DNA of 64,000 nt from Bog-756 sp963710495. Its GTDB lineage: Bacteria > Actinomycetota > Acidimicrobiia > Acidimicrobiales > RAAP-2. How positions within the stretch are numbered: the first letter of the stretch is position 1; every line of letters starts with the position of its first letter. Of the stretch, positions 52,181-60,616 are shown piece by piece. The notes under the pieces are model-generated. The model worked only from the letters and a program-made list of their open reading frames with translations, had not been told where the DNA came from and ran no database searches. The stretch is from NCBI GenBank assembly GCA_963710495.1, contig CAVQAI010000009.1, positions 650,884 through 714,883 of the forward strand, in the 5' to 3' direction. The translations under genes were made by a program, and so were the position numbers.

Positions 52181-53572
52181 GTGCCTGACGAAGCCACGCC
52201 CCCTGCCCCAAATCCACCCTCGGCGGTGGATCTCGTCAAGAGCAAGCAATACGTCGCGCTTCTGGTCATGGGCGCGCTGGTGGGTATCCCGGTGGCGGTC
52301 GTGGCCTACTACTACTTGAAGCTGATCGACAAAGGGCAGAATTACTTCTTCAGCACGTTTCCCAACGAGCTCGGCTTCCGTGGTGCGCCTGTGTGGTGGC
52401 CGATTCCCATGCTGGTGATGTGCGGCCTGGTCGTTGGTGCGACGTTGCGCTACCTACCGGGTTCGGGAGGCCACAATCCTGCCGAAGGTTTCGCGATGGG
52501 TGGGCAGTTCACGCCGAAGGACTTGCCCAGCGTCGTTGTTGCGTCGCTGGCGACGCTCATCTTGGGCGGGGTTCTGGGGCCGGAGATGCCATTGGTCGTG
52601 ATTGGCATGGTCCTTGCCGTGCTGATTGTGCATCTCATCAAGAAGGGTGCACCGAAACAAGCGGTCGCAGTGATCGGGGCCGCCGGAAGCTTTGCGGCTA
52701 TTTCGAGCCTGCTCGGCTCACCGCTTGTCGGTGCCTTCTTGTTGTTGGAGGCGGCTGGGGTCGGTGGCGGCCTCATCAGTGTGATCCTGCTGCCCGGGCT
52801 CGTGGCGTCGGGAGTCGGAGCCCTCGTCTTTGTGGTCCTCAGTGACTTTACGAGTACGGGCGTCACGTCGTTCGGCGTGCCGAATCTCCCGAAGATCGGT
52901 TTTCCGGCGGGGAGCACGTTCGCCTGGAGCATCGTCATCGGTCTCGTGGCGGCGGTCGTCGGCACAGCCATTCGACGTGGGGCCTTCCAAATTCAGCCGT
53001 TTGTTGCACGCCACAAGGTGCTCGTGACGCCGGTACTGGGTCTCGTCATCGGCGGTTTGGCGGTGTTCTTCGCTGAGGAGACAGGGAAGAGTTCGCATTT
53101 TGTCCTCTTCTCTGGTCAAACGGGCCTGTCCCCACTCATTCATAGCGCCGCGACCTGGTCCTTGGGGGCCATCGTGCTGCTCATCGTCTGCAAGGGACTC
53201 GCTTACAGTGCATCATTGGGCGGGTTCAAAGGTGGCCCCGTCTTTCCCGGCATGTTCATCGGTGCCGCAGTCGGGATTGCCTTCTCCCATTTTCCCGGTC
53301 TGCCTCTGGTGGACTCGGTGGCGATGGGAATAGGAGCGATGACGTCGGTGGCGATCGGTGGTCTTCCCCTGTCGTCGGTGCTCCTGACGCTGGTCTTCAT
53401 ACAATCCGATGCCTTCAAGGTGATCTCAGTGGTGATCTTGGCCGTGGCCGTGTCGTTCGTTGCTTCAGCATGGCTCGAACGATGGCTAAAGCCGCTATCT
53501 CATTCAGTGGCGCCCATAACTGTTGCGCCTGCGGGGCCTGGTGCCGGGGAGGATGCAGCTAAGGGCGGCTAG
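52181..53572 (+). CDS. ClC family chloride channel/transporter
   Basis: The 463-residue protein has about 12 hydrophobic helices. The three ClC anion-site elements are recognisable: GSGGHNP (GSGIP), GPEMPL (GREGP, keeping the gating Glu) and GGPVFPG (GxFxP). In the helix matching E202/E203 of ClC-ec1 the sequence is LLLEAAGVGG, so the internal proton-transfer Glu seems to be Ala. This might mean a channel rather than a 2Cl-/H+ exchanger. GTG 52181 is the start. It is next to the Na+/H+ antiporter gene, as part of an ion-homeostasis group. Confidence 0.85.
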   Translation: MPDEATPPAPNPPSAVDLVKSKQYVALLVMGALVGIPVAVVAYYYLKLIDKGQNYFFSTFPNELGFRGAPVWWPIPMLVMCGLVVGATLRYLPGSGGHNPAEGFAMGGQFTPKDLPSVVVASLATLILGGVLGPEMPLVVIGMVLAVLIVHLIKKGAPKQAVAVIGAAGSFAAISSLLGSPLVGAFLLLEAAGVGGGLISVILLPGLVASGVGALVFVVLSDFTSTGVTSFGVPNLPKIGFPAGSTFAWSIVIGLVAAVVGTAIRRGAFQIQPFVARHKVLVTPVLGLVIGGLAVFFAEETGKSSHFVLFSGQTGLSPLIHSAATWSLGAIVLLIVCKGLAYSASLGGFKGGPVFPGMFIGAAVGIAFSHFPGLPLVDSVAMGIGAMTSVAIGGLPLSSVLLTLVFIQSDAFKVISVVILAVAVSFVASAWLERWLKPLSHSVAPITVAPAGPGAGEDAAKGG

Positions 53573-53692
53573 CCTCCGGTCCGGTCAGGACTTACCGCAA
53601 GTGGAAGCCGCCCGCTGGGTTGGCGATCGGACCGAGGGTGCTTCAAGGTCGGGTATCGGTGCCCCGCAGCTCTCACCCATTGGGTCGTCGAG

Positions 53693-53797
53693 GCGCGTGG
53701 GACGACAGCGCCGCTGACCACCAGCACGATCGTTCATCCGATGTGGCGCGGCGCGTGGGACGACAGCGCCGCTGACCACCATCGTTCATCCGATGAG
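53693..53797. repeat. Tandem direct repeat, two units of about 58 bp
   Basis: GCGCGTGGGACGACAGCGCC, GCTGACCACC and ATCGTTCATCCGATG occur at 53693 and again at 53751, with a 6-bp difference (AGCACG present only in the first unit). No reading frame runs through convincingly. The rest of 53573-53967 holds nothing recognisable. Confidence 0.7.
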
Positions 53798-53967
53798 GCG
53801 CGACGCGCCCGGATCAGTCGCAAACTGCTCGTACATGACGGTCTCCCCTTCGCGGATTCTAGGATGGTTAGGCTCACACCGCCCGCCCGGCTATCGCGTT
53901 AGGGCCGCCCACATCTGTGCCGAAGACGCGTCCATCCGCCTTCGGGCTGGGAGACCCCCACCGATTC

Positions 53968-55305
53968 TCAGAATCGACCCAACAACCGGGGTCGATATCC
54001 GTGGGCTGGCTTTGTCTCCATGACGGGCGGACTCTTTTCCGAAGTTGTTTGGAACCAACTGACATACCGATTCACCAGTGGTGATGCCGAAAGCCCGTGG
54101 ACCAGGACCGACAGGCCAACTGTGAGGTAAGTGGCTGTGGCAATGTCAGCAGCATGCGGGAGATGGGCATCTTCGACGATTACTGCGAACACGATCGACG
54201 CGAGTCCGCGCGGACCGAACCAACCCATGAATGCAACCGTTGGCGGGCGGGCATGAGTGCGAAAGAGCGCGATGGCCACTGGCAACATCCGCACGACAGT
54301 CAGGCTCAGCACCGCGTAGAGCACTATTTGCCAACTCATGTGCTTGAACGCCGGGCCGAGCAGTACCGCTCCGAAGACAAGGAACGTGACGTTGTCGAGC
54401 GTCGCTCCGGTCTCCTCGGTGAAGAACATGGCTTGGGCCACCTCGCCCCTGGCAAGGAAGCCAAAGAGTGCGCCAGCTACGAAGGCGGCGATGAACCCTG
54501 ACCCACCGAGTGCGTTAGCTGCTCCGTAAGCGGCAATCGTCGTGGCCAGGGGAACGATCTGCTGCCAGGTCTTGTCAATGAGATTTCGCCGGCCGGCGAG
54601 AACGACGATTCCAGCGGAGAGCAGGGCCGCGCCGGCACCACAGAGGACGCCGTAGCCGATCTCCTCAGCGACCACGCGAAGTGGGTGGGACTCAGCACCT
54701 GCGGCGGTAGCGAGAAGGATCAGCAGCAACGGCACGCAGATCCCGTCATTGAGCCCGCTTTCGACATTGAGCGACTGACGCACAACCTGGGGAAGCCTGT
54801 CATCGGTGACGACGGCACTGCCGAGTCCGGCGTCGGTTGGGGCAAGGACGACCCCAAGGATCAGGGCGTCATTGAGCGAGAACGACTTGAAGAGCGCGAA
54901 CGCCGTGAGCCCACCGACAACGACTGTCAAGATCAGGCCTACACCGAGCAAGCGAATCGGCATCGATGCCTCGCTCTTCAGTGCATGCAGATCTATGCGG
55001 GACGAATCAGAGAACAACACGACGGCGAGCGTTGCCTCAGCGAGTGTGCGAACAGTCGAGCTGGTTGGTTGGACTGCGAGCTCGTCTAGCACGAGAGGGC
55101 CGACGAGAACGCCGATCGCGACGACCAGGATCGCTGGGGTGAGCGGGGTCCCCGACAGGTATCGCGACACCGACGCGACGAGCAGCAGCGACACTCCGAT
55201 GATCGCCAGTCCGGCACCCACAGCTAGAGAACGTCTGTTAAGAGTCCGATGGAACGCATGTTCTCTGAGCATGCCATGAAGCGACTGGGGATCTGGTGAT
55301 CCCAT
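53968..55305 (-). CDS. Sodium/proton antiporter (CPA1 family)
   Basis: The protein of about 445 residues has 12-13 helices. CPA1 signatures are LAEATLAVVLFSDSSRIDL (TM4 region), VLAPTDAGLGSAVV and NVESGLNDGICVPL (the ND pair of the ion site), plus GWFGPRGLASIVFAV. It would exchange Na+ or K+ for H+ in pH and salt homeostasis. ATG 55305 is the first ATG; ATG 55272 is equally plausible, and a TTG at 55332 is less likely. It is convergent with the ClC gene. Confidence 0.87.
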   Translation of the reverse strand: MGSPDPQSLHGMLREHAFHRTLNRRSLAVGAGLAIIGVSLLLVASVSRYLSGTPLTPAILVVAIGVLVGPLVLDELAVQPTSSTVRTLAEATLAVVLFSDSSRIDLHALKSEASMPIRLLGVGLILTVVVGGLTAFALFKSFSLNDALILGVVLAPTDAGLGSAVVTDDRLPQVVRQSLNVESGLNDGICVPLLLILLATAAGAESHPLRVVAEEIGYGVLCGAGAALLSAGIVVLAGRRNLIDKTWQQIVPLATTIAAYGAANALGGSGFIAAFVAGALFGFLARGEVAQAMFFTEETGATLDNVTFLVFGAVLLGPAFKHMSWQIVLYAVLSLTVVRMLPVAIALFRTHARPPTVAFMGWFGPRGLASIVFAVIVEDAHLPHAADIATATYLTVGLSVLVHGLSASPLVNRYVSWFQTTSEKSPPVMETKPAHGYRPRLLGRF

Positions 55306-55338
55306 CCATCCCCATGCTGCCCACCGGCACAAGATCGA

Positions 55339-55353
55339 AGGACCTTTGGCCCT
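55339..55353. promoter_or_regulatory. DosR-box-like palindrome
   Basis: AGGACCTTTGGCCCT lies between the divergent antiporter gene and the third DUF1269 copy. It resembles GGGACTTT-GGCCC-type dormancy boxes. Function inferred from sequence similarity only. Confidence 0.35.
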
Positions 55354-55447
55354 GGCACCCAGTTGGGCTACGTCGTACGGTCTAAAGAGTCCTCAGAGTG
55401 AGGAGCCGCACCGTTCTGAGAGGAGCGGGAATACGGAGTGAGATGGC

Positions 55448-55934
55448 ATGGCTAAGGCTGATGCGACCTTTTATCTACATCGGTACCTACCCAAGCGAGG
55501 TTCTTGCACAGGGCGACTACGGCCTCCTCAAGAACCTTCACGCTGCTGGTGCCGTCGTACGACGCCGCCGTCGTCACGAAGGACGTCGATGGGAAAGTCC
55601 ACGTCCATAAGGATGAAATGGCCACTCGACACGGAGGATGGGGCGGCGCCGCGGTCGGGGAGCTTGTGGGCGTCATCTTCCCGCCAGCAATCATCGGCGC
55701 CGCCGCCGTTGGCGGGGCCGTATGGCGCTGTGAGTGGCCACGGGCGGACGTCAAGGAGTTCGGGGACATCATCGATGCTGGGCAGGCTGCCCGGGTCATC
55801 GTCGGCGAAAGCACCATCGAAGCCGCCCTCGACAAGGCTGGGCTGAAGGCTGAGAAGCATGCGGCCAAGGAACTCGACGTGAGCCGAAAGACATCGACAA
55901 GGCTGTTCAAGAGACAGCGACCGAGTTCAGCTGA
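55448..55934 (+). pseudogene. DUF1269-type protein (copy 3), degraded
   Basis: ATG 55448 begins MAKADATF, then the sequence shifts frame three or four times. Visible pieces are FIYIGTYPSEV, LLKNLHAAGAV, SYDAAVVTKDVDGKVHVHKD, ATRHGGWGGAAVGELVGVIF, VKEFGDIIDAGQAARVIVGE and KDIDKAVQETATEFS. About 20 bases of the GHIWKGMS region are deleted. With several shifts plus a deletion, this copy is decayed rather than misread. It is more distant from copies 1 and 2 than they are from each other. Confidence 0.75.
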
Positions 55935-56000
55935 TCACGGCACTCGGCATCAGTGCCATTCCGATACGCCTGCAGCAACTAACTGACGAAAGAGGTTCGT

Positions 56001-56444
56001 ATGACTTCTATAGGGACGCAAGTCGTTGAAGAGATGTTCGTTCAAGTGGCCCGGGGTTCGAATGCTTCGGACGGAGTGCTGACGCTGTCGGGAGTGTCGC
56101 CCGCCACGCTGTACTTCTCTGACCGCCCCGAACGAGTCGTGGGTCACATGACGAACGGGCAGTTCGTCGAAGGTTGGTCGTTGGGCGACAACAATTTCGC
56201 AGCAGACCCTCCGAATGCCGTTCTGTCCTACATCGACGCTGGGGAAAACCGACCGGAGGATTGCGTCGTCGTTCTGAGTGATCCGAAGATTGACACTGAT
56301 TCGATTCGATATTCGTATCAGCTCCTAGAGGGTTCTGTGCCCCAGTCATCAGGTGCCTGCACTCTGTTCATCGACCCGTTGGGGCGCCCGCTCTCGCCGG
56401 TCTCAGTTGCGGGGATGCGTCGTCGGCAGCGAAGGCGTTCCTGA
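56001..56444 (+). CDS. Conserved hypothetical protein
   Basis: The 147-residue protein starts at ATG 56001 after AAAGAGG. Segments VLTLSGVSPATLYFSDRPER, VGHMTNGQFVEGW, DPPNAVLSYIDAGENRPEDC and LFIDPLGRPLSPVSVAGM are well-formed and match a recurrent actinobacterial family without known function. It is likely soluble. It sits between the broken DUF1269 copy and the second HdeD gene. Confidence 0.7.
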   Translation: MTSIGTQVVEEMFVQVARGSNASDGVLTLSGVSPATLYFSDRPERVVGHMTNGQFVEGWSLGDNNFAADPPNAVLSYIDAGENRPEDCVVVLSDPKIDTDSIRYSYQLLEGSVPQSSGACTLFIDPLGRPLSPVSVAGMRRRQRRRS

Positions 56445-56542
56445 GTCGATTGGGTGTCCCGGGCATCGACAGCGGAGACAGCTATCGTTCGTTTCAGCAC
56501 CGCTGGGTGCGGCAATGAATGCAATCTCAAGGGAGGGTCCGA

Positions 56543-57103
56543 ATGTCCAGCGTTAGTACCGCCGACTCGGCGGCAAGTGTCAAAGCCTTCGGACGGAGCT
56601 GGTGGCTGCTCACCGTATTCGGAGTCATCACGGTCGGCTTTGGTGTGGTCCTGACGTTCAAGCCCAGCAAGTCGGTGCACGCGATCGCCGTGATCATCGG
56701 TATCTGGCTATTGATCCTCGGCGTCGTTCGGCTTATCCAGGCAATCGGCGCATCGGGCGAGCGAACAGGATTAGTGATCGTTGGACTTCTCTCGCTTGTC
56801 ATCGCGATAGTCGTGCTGCACCACACGACCACGACGGTCGCTGTCCTCGGATTCATTGTCGGAATCTTCTGGACCATCGGAGGCGCCACAGAGCTTTTTC
56901 ACGGCTTCAGCGCGAACGATGGCGCTGTGAGTTGGCCAATCGTGGTTTTGGGGCTGATTGCGACGACCATCGGAATCCTCTGCCTCGTCTACCCGTCCCT
57001 TTCGCTCTCGATCATCTGTGTGATCGTCGGAGTCGGAATGATCGTCTACGGCATCGTGGAGATACTGGCAAGTCTTCAACTCCGCAAGTTAACGGAGAGC
57101 TGA
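56543..57103 (+). CDS. HdeD family acid-resistance/DUF308 membrane protein (copy 2)
   Basis: The 186-residue protein has six helices and is a close paralogue of the protein at 29836-30423: WWLLTVFGVITVGFGVVLTF, IIGIWLLILGVVRLIQAIGA, GFIVGIFWTIGGATELFHGF and SLSIICVIVGVGMIVYGIVE. ATG 56543 follows GGGAGGGTC. The role in envelope or acid stress is inferred from the family. Confidence 0.88.
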   Translation: MSSVSTADSAASVKAFGRSWWLLTVFGVITVGFGVVLTFKPSKSVHAIAVIIGIWLLILGVVRLIQAIGASGERTGLVIVGLLSLVIAIVVLHHTTTTVAVLGFIVGIFWTIGGATELFHGFSANDGAVSWPIVVLGLIATTIGILCLVYPSLSLSIICVIVGVGMIVYGIVEILASLQLRKLTES

Positions 57104-57554
57104 GCACCTCACATCACTCGGGGCCATAGCTGCAGAGGGGTGGGTGAGTCGTGCGTTCGTCCGACTCACTCCTCATGTCCGGCAGCGGTCCAGCCAATGG
57201 GGAGGAGCTCTACGTGGCCGGGGACACCAGGGCCTGGCATTCCGATCGGACCGCGGTTCATGGCCTCGATGCCAGCACCCACAAGCTATCGTTCCGAGGA
57301 GGATCCACAGGTGTTTCGATCTGCGGGCCCGGGACATGTGCGCGACGTTCAGTCCGGGTCTCGCCGGGAGGTAATGACAATATGTTCGAACCGATCCGGA
57401 CCACTGAGCACCCTTCTTGAACTGGTCTGACGCGTTTTCCAGCCCGTGGTTCGAGTCCGCTTTGACCGAGGATCGATAGCCCCGCCAAGCGTTCCGGTAC
57501 CGAGCACGTTCCGAAGGAATGCTGGACGAAGTCCAAAGCGTGACATCGGATCGC
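57104..57554. other. Intergenic region with a tRNA T-arm-like piece
   Basis: No supported gene. GTGGTTCGAGTCCGC at about 57447 resembles a tRNA T arm; similar pieces occur at 58824, 58925, 59523 and 59762. Confidence 0.4.
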
Positions 57555-58106
57555 TCAGCGCGGGCCGGTGCTCACCTTAGCGTTGGCTTCACGAGAGTTA
57601 CGTCGGAAGAGGTACACGTAACACAAGGGGCTCACGAAGAGCACGGTGTAAACGAGGTAGATCCAAGGAATCTGTCCGACGTAGAAATCGTGAAAACTGA
57701 GCGAGTATGGCGACTTCGCGAGGATGAAAAAGATGACGTCACAGGGGAGAGCAAGCGCCAGCCAGAACGCACCGAGACGAAGCGCCTCGCCTCGCAGAGA
57801 CCGCTTCCCTGTGGGCTTGCGGAAGTAGATCGCAGCAAAGGCCACCCAAATGATCAGGTTGATGAGCGGGTAGAACCGTTCAGATGTCACGAAAGCATGA
57901 TTGTGGACATCGGCATGGTTCCCGCTGAAGTTGGTGTGGGTCATCGCCGCGACCAGGATCGAAAACGTCGCTGCCACGATCTCGATTAGTAGGTACGATC
58001 CAGCAAAAGTCAGGATTGCTCGTCTGTACTCAAGGCTTCGCGATGTCTTCGTGGCCTCAGAGGCGTGAAGTTTGGTCTCAGTTCTCGTCACCCGGGTAGT
58101 ATACAT
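57555..58106 (-). CDS. Four-helix membrane protein of unknown function
   Basis: The protein of about 183 residues has four helices: AILTFAGSYLLIEIVAATFS, FYPLINLIIWVAFAAIYF, LGAFWLALALPCDVIFFILA and WIYLVYTVLFVSPLCYVYLF. ATG 58106 lies inside the operator-like palindrome, so a leaderless mRNA or a later start is possible. It is divergent from a TetR gene 30 bp away, its probable repressor. No named family recognised. Confidence 0.65.
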   Translation of the reverse strand: MYTTRVTRTETKLHASEATKTSRSLEYRRAILTFAGSYLLIEIVAATFSILVAAMTHTNFSGNHADVHNHAFVTSERFYPLINLIIWVAFAAIYFRKPTGKRSLRGEALRLGAFWLALALPCDVIFFILAKSPYSLSFHDFYVGQIPWIYLVYTVLFVSPLCYVYLFRRNSREANAKVSTGPR

Positions 58107-58138
58107 TTGTATATGACAAGCGTCTAGTACGTTTGTAT
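58100..58138. promoter_or_regulatory. Putative TetR operator, two copies
   Basis: TATACATTTGTATA (58100-58113) is a perfect palindrome with a 2-bp centre. TACGTTTGTAT (58128-58138) repeats its core TACRTTTGTAT 26 bp downstream and covers the TetR start codon. Both lie in the 30-bp gap between divergent genes. Confidence 0.55.
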
Positions 58139-58754
58139 GGGAACGACGGAGAACGCTGTGGGAAATCGAGAGAAGCTTTTGGAGGGCGCCAAGCGATGCC
58201 TTTACGAAAAGGGCTTCGCCCGCACCACCGCTCGTGATCTCGTAGATGTCTCGGGGGCGAACCTCGCCTCGATCGGCTACCACTTCGGCTCCAAGGAAGC
58301 GCTCCTGACTCAAGCGATGCTGGATGAGTTACGTCAATGGGGTGACGAGCTGGCGGCAGTTCTTCCCGGTGGTGACGACAAGGATCCGCTCTCCCGGCTG
58401 GAGTCAATGTGGACCCGGCTGATGCAATCATTTGTCGACCGTCGGGCTCTTTGGTTCGCCACATTCGAGGCCTTCACAGAGGCGGAGCGGTCCCCCGAGC
58501 TGCACGACGCGCTGGGGACCGGGTATCAGCTTGCTCGACCGTGGATGGCCACGCTGTTAACCGGCCAAAACGTGGAAGACGTCGATGAGCAGACGGCACA
58601 GACGATCGGCTCATTCCTGCTCGCTCTGCAGGCGGGACTGGCTGCACAATGGTTGCTCGATCCTGGCCACAGCCCATCCGGTAGTGACGTCGCCGAGGCA
58701 TTGCGGAAAATGGCTGACGTGGTCGAACGGTCCGATGGCGGGGCCGCTACGTAG
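58137..58754 (+). CDS. TetR/AcrR family transcriptional regulator
   Basis: The 205-residue protein has an N-terminal helix-turn-helix (KLLEGAKRCLYEKGFARTTA, LASIGYHFGSKEALLTQAML) and a TetR_C-type ligand domain (LESMWTRLMQSFVDRRALWF, SFLLALQAGLAAQWLLDP). ATG 58137 overlaps the second operator copy; GTG 58155 is a later alternative. It probably represses the divergent membrane protein gene. Ligand unknown. Confidence 0.85.
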   Translation: MGTTENAVGNREKLLEGAKRCLYEKGFARTTARDLVDVSGANLASIGYHFGSKEALLTQAMLDELRQWGDELAAVLPGGDDKDPLSRLESMWTRLMQSFVDRRALWFATFEAFTEAERSPELHDALGTGYQLARPWMATLLTGQNVEDVDEQTAQTIGSFLLALQAGLAAQWLLDPGHSPSGSDVAEALRKMADVVERSDGGAAT

Positions 58755-58819
58755 TACGACAGATTGTTCTGCTGGCGCCGGCGCCCACAGGAGGCTTCCC
58801 CGGGCGAGCGGTGGGTCCC

Positions 58820-58945
58820 GCATCGGTTCGAGTCCGCTGAGCTCGCCGCGAACGGTCGGAACGGCAATCTCATCCCTGAACAGGCGCGACGCGCGAAATC
58901 TGCCAACAGAGGCCAGTGGAGGTAAGCGGACTCGAACCCGGCCCT
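58820..58945. other. tRNA-like T-arm/acceptor scraps
   Basis: GGTTCGAGTCCGCTGAGC (58824, plus strand) and, on the minus strand, CGGGTTCGAGTCCGCTTACC (near 58935) are T-arm plus acceptor-like ends without the rest of a tRNA. They suggest repeated integration events at tRNA ends. Confidence 0.4.
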
Positions 58946-59000
58946 CGTCCTCACGTGGGCCTTCGGCCGGCGCCTCCGAGCCGCAGGGCTGCTCGGATCG

Positions 59001-59231
59001 ATGGGGTCAATCGGCGACGCCTATGACAACTCCGTGGCCGAGAGCTTCTTTGGAACCCTGCGACTTGAGCTGCTCGACGAGCGTCACTGGACCACTCGTC
59101 GGGAGCTTGCCCAGGCCATCTTCGAATGGGTCGAGTGCTGGTACAACACGAAGCGGCGCCACAGCTACTGCCAGATGCTCAGCCCCGTCGACTTCGAAGC
59201 TCGCTTCACCCCCACTGCAACTGCGGCATGA
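59001..59231 (+). pseudogene. IS3-family OrfB transposase, C-terminal fragment
   Basis: About 76 residues remain: GSIGDAYDNSVAESFFGTLR (last catalytic Glu region), RRELAQAIFEWVECWYNTKR and RHSYCQMLSPVDFE. This is the classical C-terminus of IS3 OrfB. The two catalytic Asp residues and OrfA are missing. Its neighbours are tRNA remnants. Confidence 0.78.
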
Positions 59232-60046
59232 TCATCACAACCAACCTGTCCGGCGAAACGGGGGATGCTCATCACGGCGCACCTCTACATCGAGCAACTC
59301 GTCATCTGACTGCACTGATCATCCGCTCCATAGCCGAGTCGGTACCGAGGTACCGAACAGAGGCAACCCTGAGGCTGAACATCAGACGCAGAAAGTGAGG
59401 GTCAACCGTCCCGTGGCCGAAACAAACCGAAAAATGTGGTGCAAATGTGGTGCGGGCCGGCCTGCGGCGCCCCGCGGAACTCCCAATTGGGCATTCTGCA
59501 GAGCCCTGAGCAGTGACTTTTCTGGAGCGGACGACGGGATTCGAACCCGCGACCCTCACCTTGGCAATATTCAGAGGCTCAACTCCCCCACCTGCGTCTT
59601 TGCGAATTGACGCAGCGTGATCGGCGTCTTCGGGTGACCGCAGCAGACCGCTATCGCCCGTAGTTGTCAATGATGCGTGCGTTTTTCGTGGTAAATGAAC
59701 CGCGAGATCTCGTACCACACGTACCACGCCTTGCTTCTCAAGAACCCCGAGTCACCACCTGTCGGCGGTTCGAGTGCGCTAGTAGGAGGTTACTCCATCC
59801 CCCCTCGAAAAATTAGGTGTGTTCGCGATCGGTCCAGAGACCGTTGAGATCAGCTCGGTCCCACGTTCGTTCGAGTTGATCCGTCGTGACCTCCTCTGGA
59901 GTCGACTACGGAGGTCCGGCAGCCTGGTGGCCACGGCGGCAACCTACGGCCAGTGAGCCAAGGCTTCCAGGGCGCTGAACTTAGCGAAAGGTCGGGCGGA
60001 AACCTTCGTAGGGACTTCGTGTCGCTGACGAAGCGGGGCGTGCCGA
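59232..60046. other. Long non-coding stretch with att-like sequences
   Basis: No gene is supported in about 800 bp. It holds a direct repeat AAATGTGGTGC (twice, near 59431-59453), the tRNA-Gly remnant at 59523 and a T-arm-like GTCGGCGGTTCGAGTGCGC near 59762. Open frames here are the usual false ones produced by antisense tRNA sequence. Confidence 0.5.
59523..59567 (-). other. tRNA-Gly(GCC) 3'-half remnant (putative att site)
   Basis: Read on the minus strand: TTGCCAAGGTG (anticodon loop with GCC), GGGTTCGAATCCC (T arm) and CGTCCGCTCCA (acceptor with CCA). The sequence stops matching a tRNA exactly in the anticodon loop, the usual crossover point of tRNA-targeting integrases. No 5' half follows, so it is a duplicated end and not a gene. 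Confidence 0.65.
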
Positions 60047-60580
60047 TCAATCCGGATCCGGCGTGTTCCACGGGACGGCGCCGGAGAGGCCTGAGGCGAC
60101 GGACTCGTCTGACGCCTTGTGGGGTCGATGCTGGGCAAAAGTCTCGTAAGGGCGACAGCGCAACACGATACGGTCCTCTTCGTCGGCCATCGACTCGAAG
60201 GAGGGGCGGGTCTCATCACTCGGCGCCTCACCTGACATGCGGCCGGCCACGGCCATCAGGACGTCAACCGCGAGCTTCCGGTCCCGGTCGATCACTGCAT
60301 CGGCGTAGACCTGCAGGTATGCGAATGGCCAGCGCTCGTCGAGAACGCAGAGGCTGATCTTCGGGTCACGGAGGACGGCACGAGCCTTGGCCCTACCGGC
60401 GGTAGTGGAGACGAGCAGCTGGTCCTCGTCCGTCGGAACGTAGTACACGACGGACATCGCCGGTCCGTCATGGAGGCGCCCGTAACCCAGCACACAGGTG
60501 CGGTGCGTGCGCACGAAGAGGCGACGTTCCGAGGGCAGCATGTCTCGGTCGGTCGGGGCGACGAAGGGTTCAGGGCTCAT
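60047..60580 (-). CDS. Pyridoxamine 5'-phosphate oxidase-like (PPOX) protein
   Basis: The protein of about 177 residues has a split-barrel flavin/F420-binding fold: RTCVLGYGRLHDGPAMSVVY, LLVSTTAGRAKARAVLRDPK and ISLCVLDERWPFAYLQVYAD. This pattern matches PPOX-class F420-dependent oxidoreductases of actinobacteria, which reduce small electrophiles or biliverdin. ATG 60580 is preferred to 60592. It lies 36 bp after the TetR gene, on the same strand, and may be in its regulon. Confidence 0.78.
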   Translation of the reverse strand: MSPEPFVAPTDRDMLPSERRLFVRTHRTCVLGYGRLHDGPAMSVVYYVPTDEDQLLVSTTAGRAKARAVLRDPKISLCVLDERWPFAYLQVYADAVIDRDRKLAVDVLMAVAGRMSGEAPSDETRPSFESMADEEDRIVLRCRPYETFAQHRPHKASDESVASGLSGAVPWNTPDPD

Positions 60581-60616
60581 GGGCAGGTGCACAGGGACAC
60601 GCCTCCTCCTATCGAG

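Noticed and set aside
57140..57430. Three overlapping plus-strand frames after the HdeD gene
   Set aside because: They are open in all three frames with low-complexity content, so there is no evidence that any is coding.
28105..59567. A single 31-kb integrative element bounded by tRNA remnants
   Set aside because: The two ends derive from different tRNAs (Ala and Gly), so they are not direct repeats of one att site, and no integrase gene lies between them.
58585..59610. Long plus-strand frame containing DDGIRTRDPHLG
   Set aside because: The IRTRDP pattern is a well-known false translation of antisense tRNA sequence, and the rest overlaps the TetR gene and an IS3 fragment in other frames.
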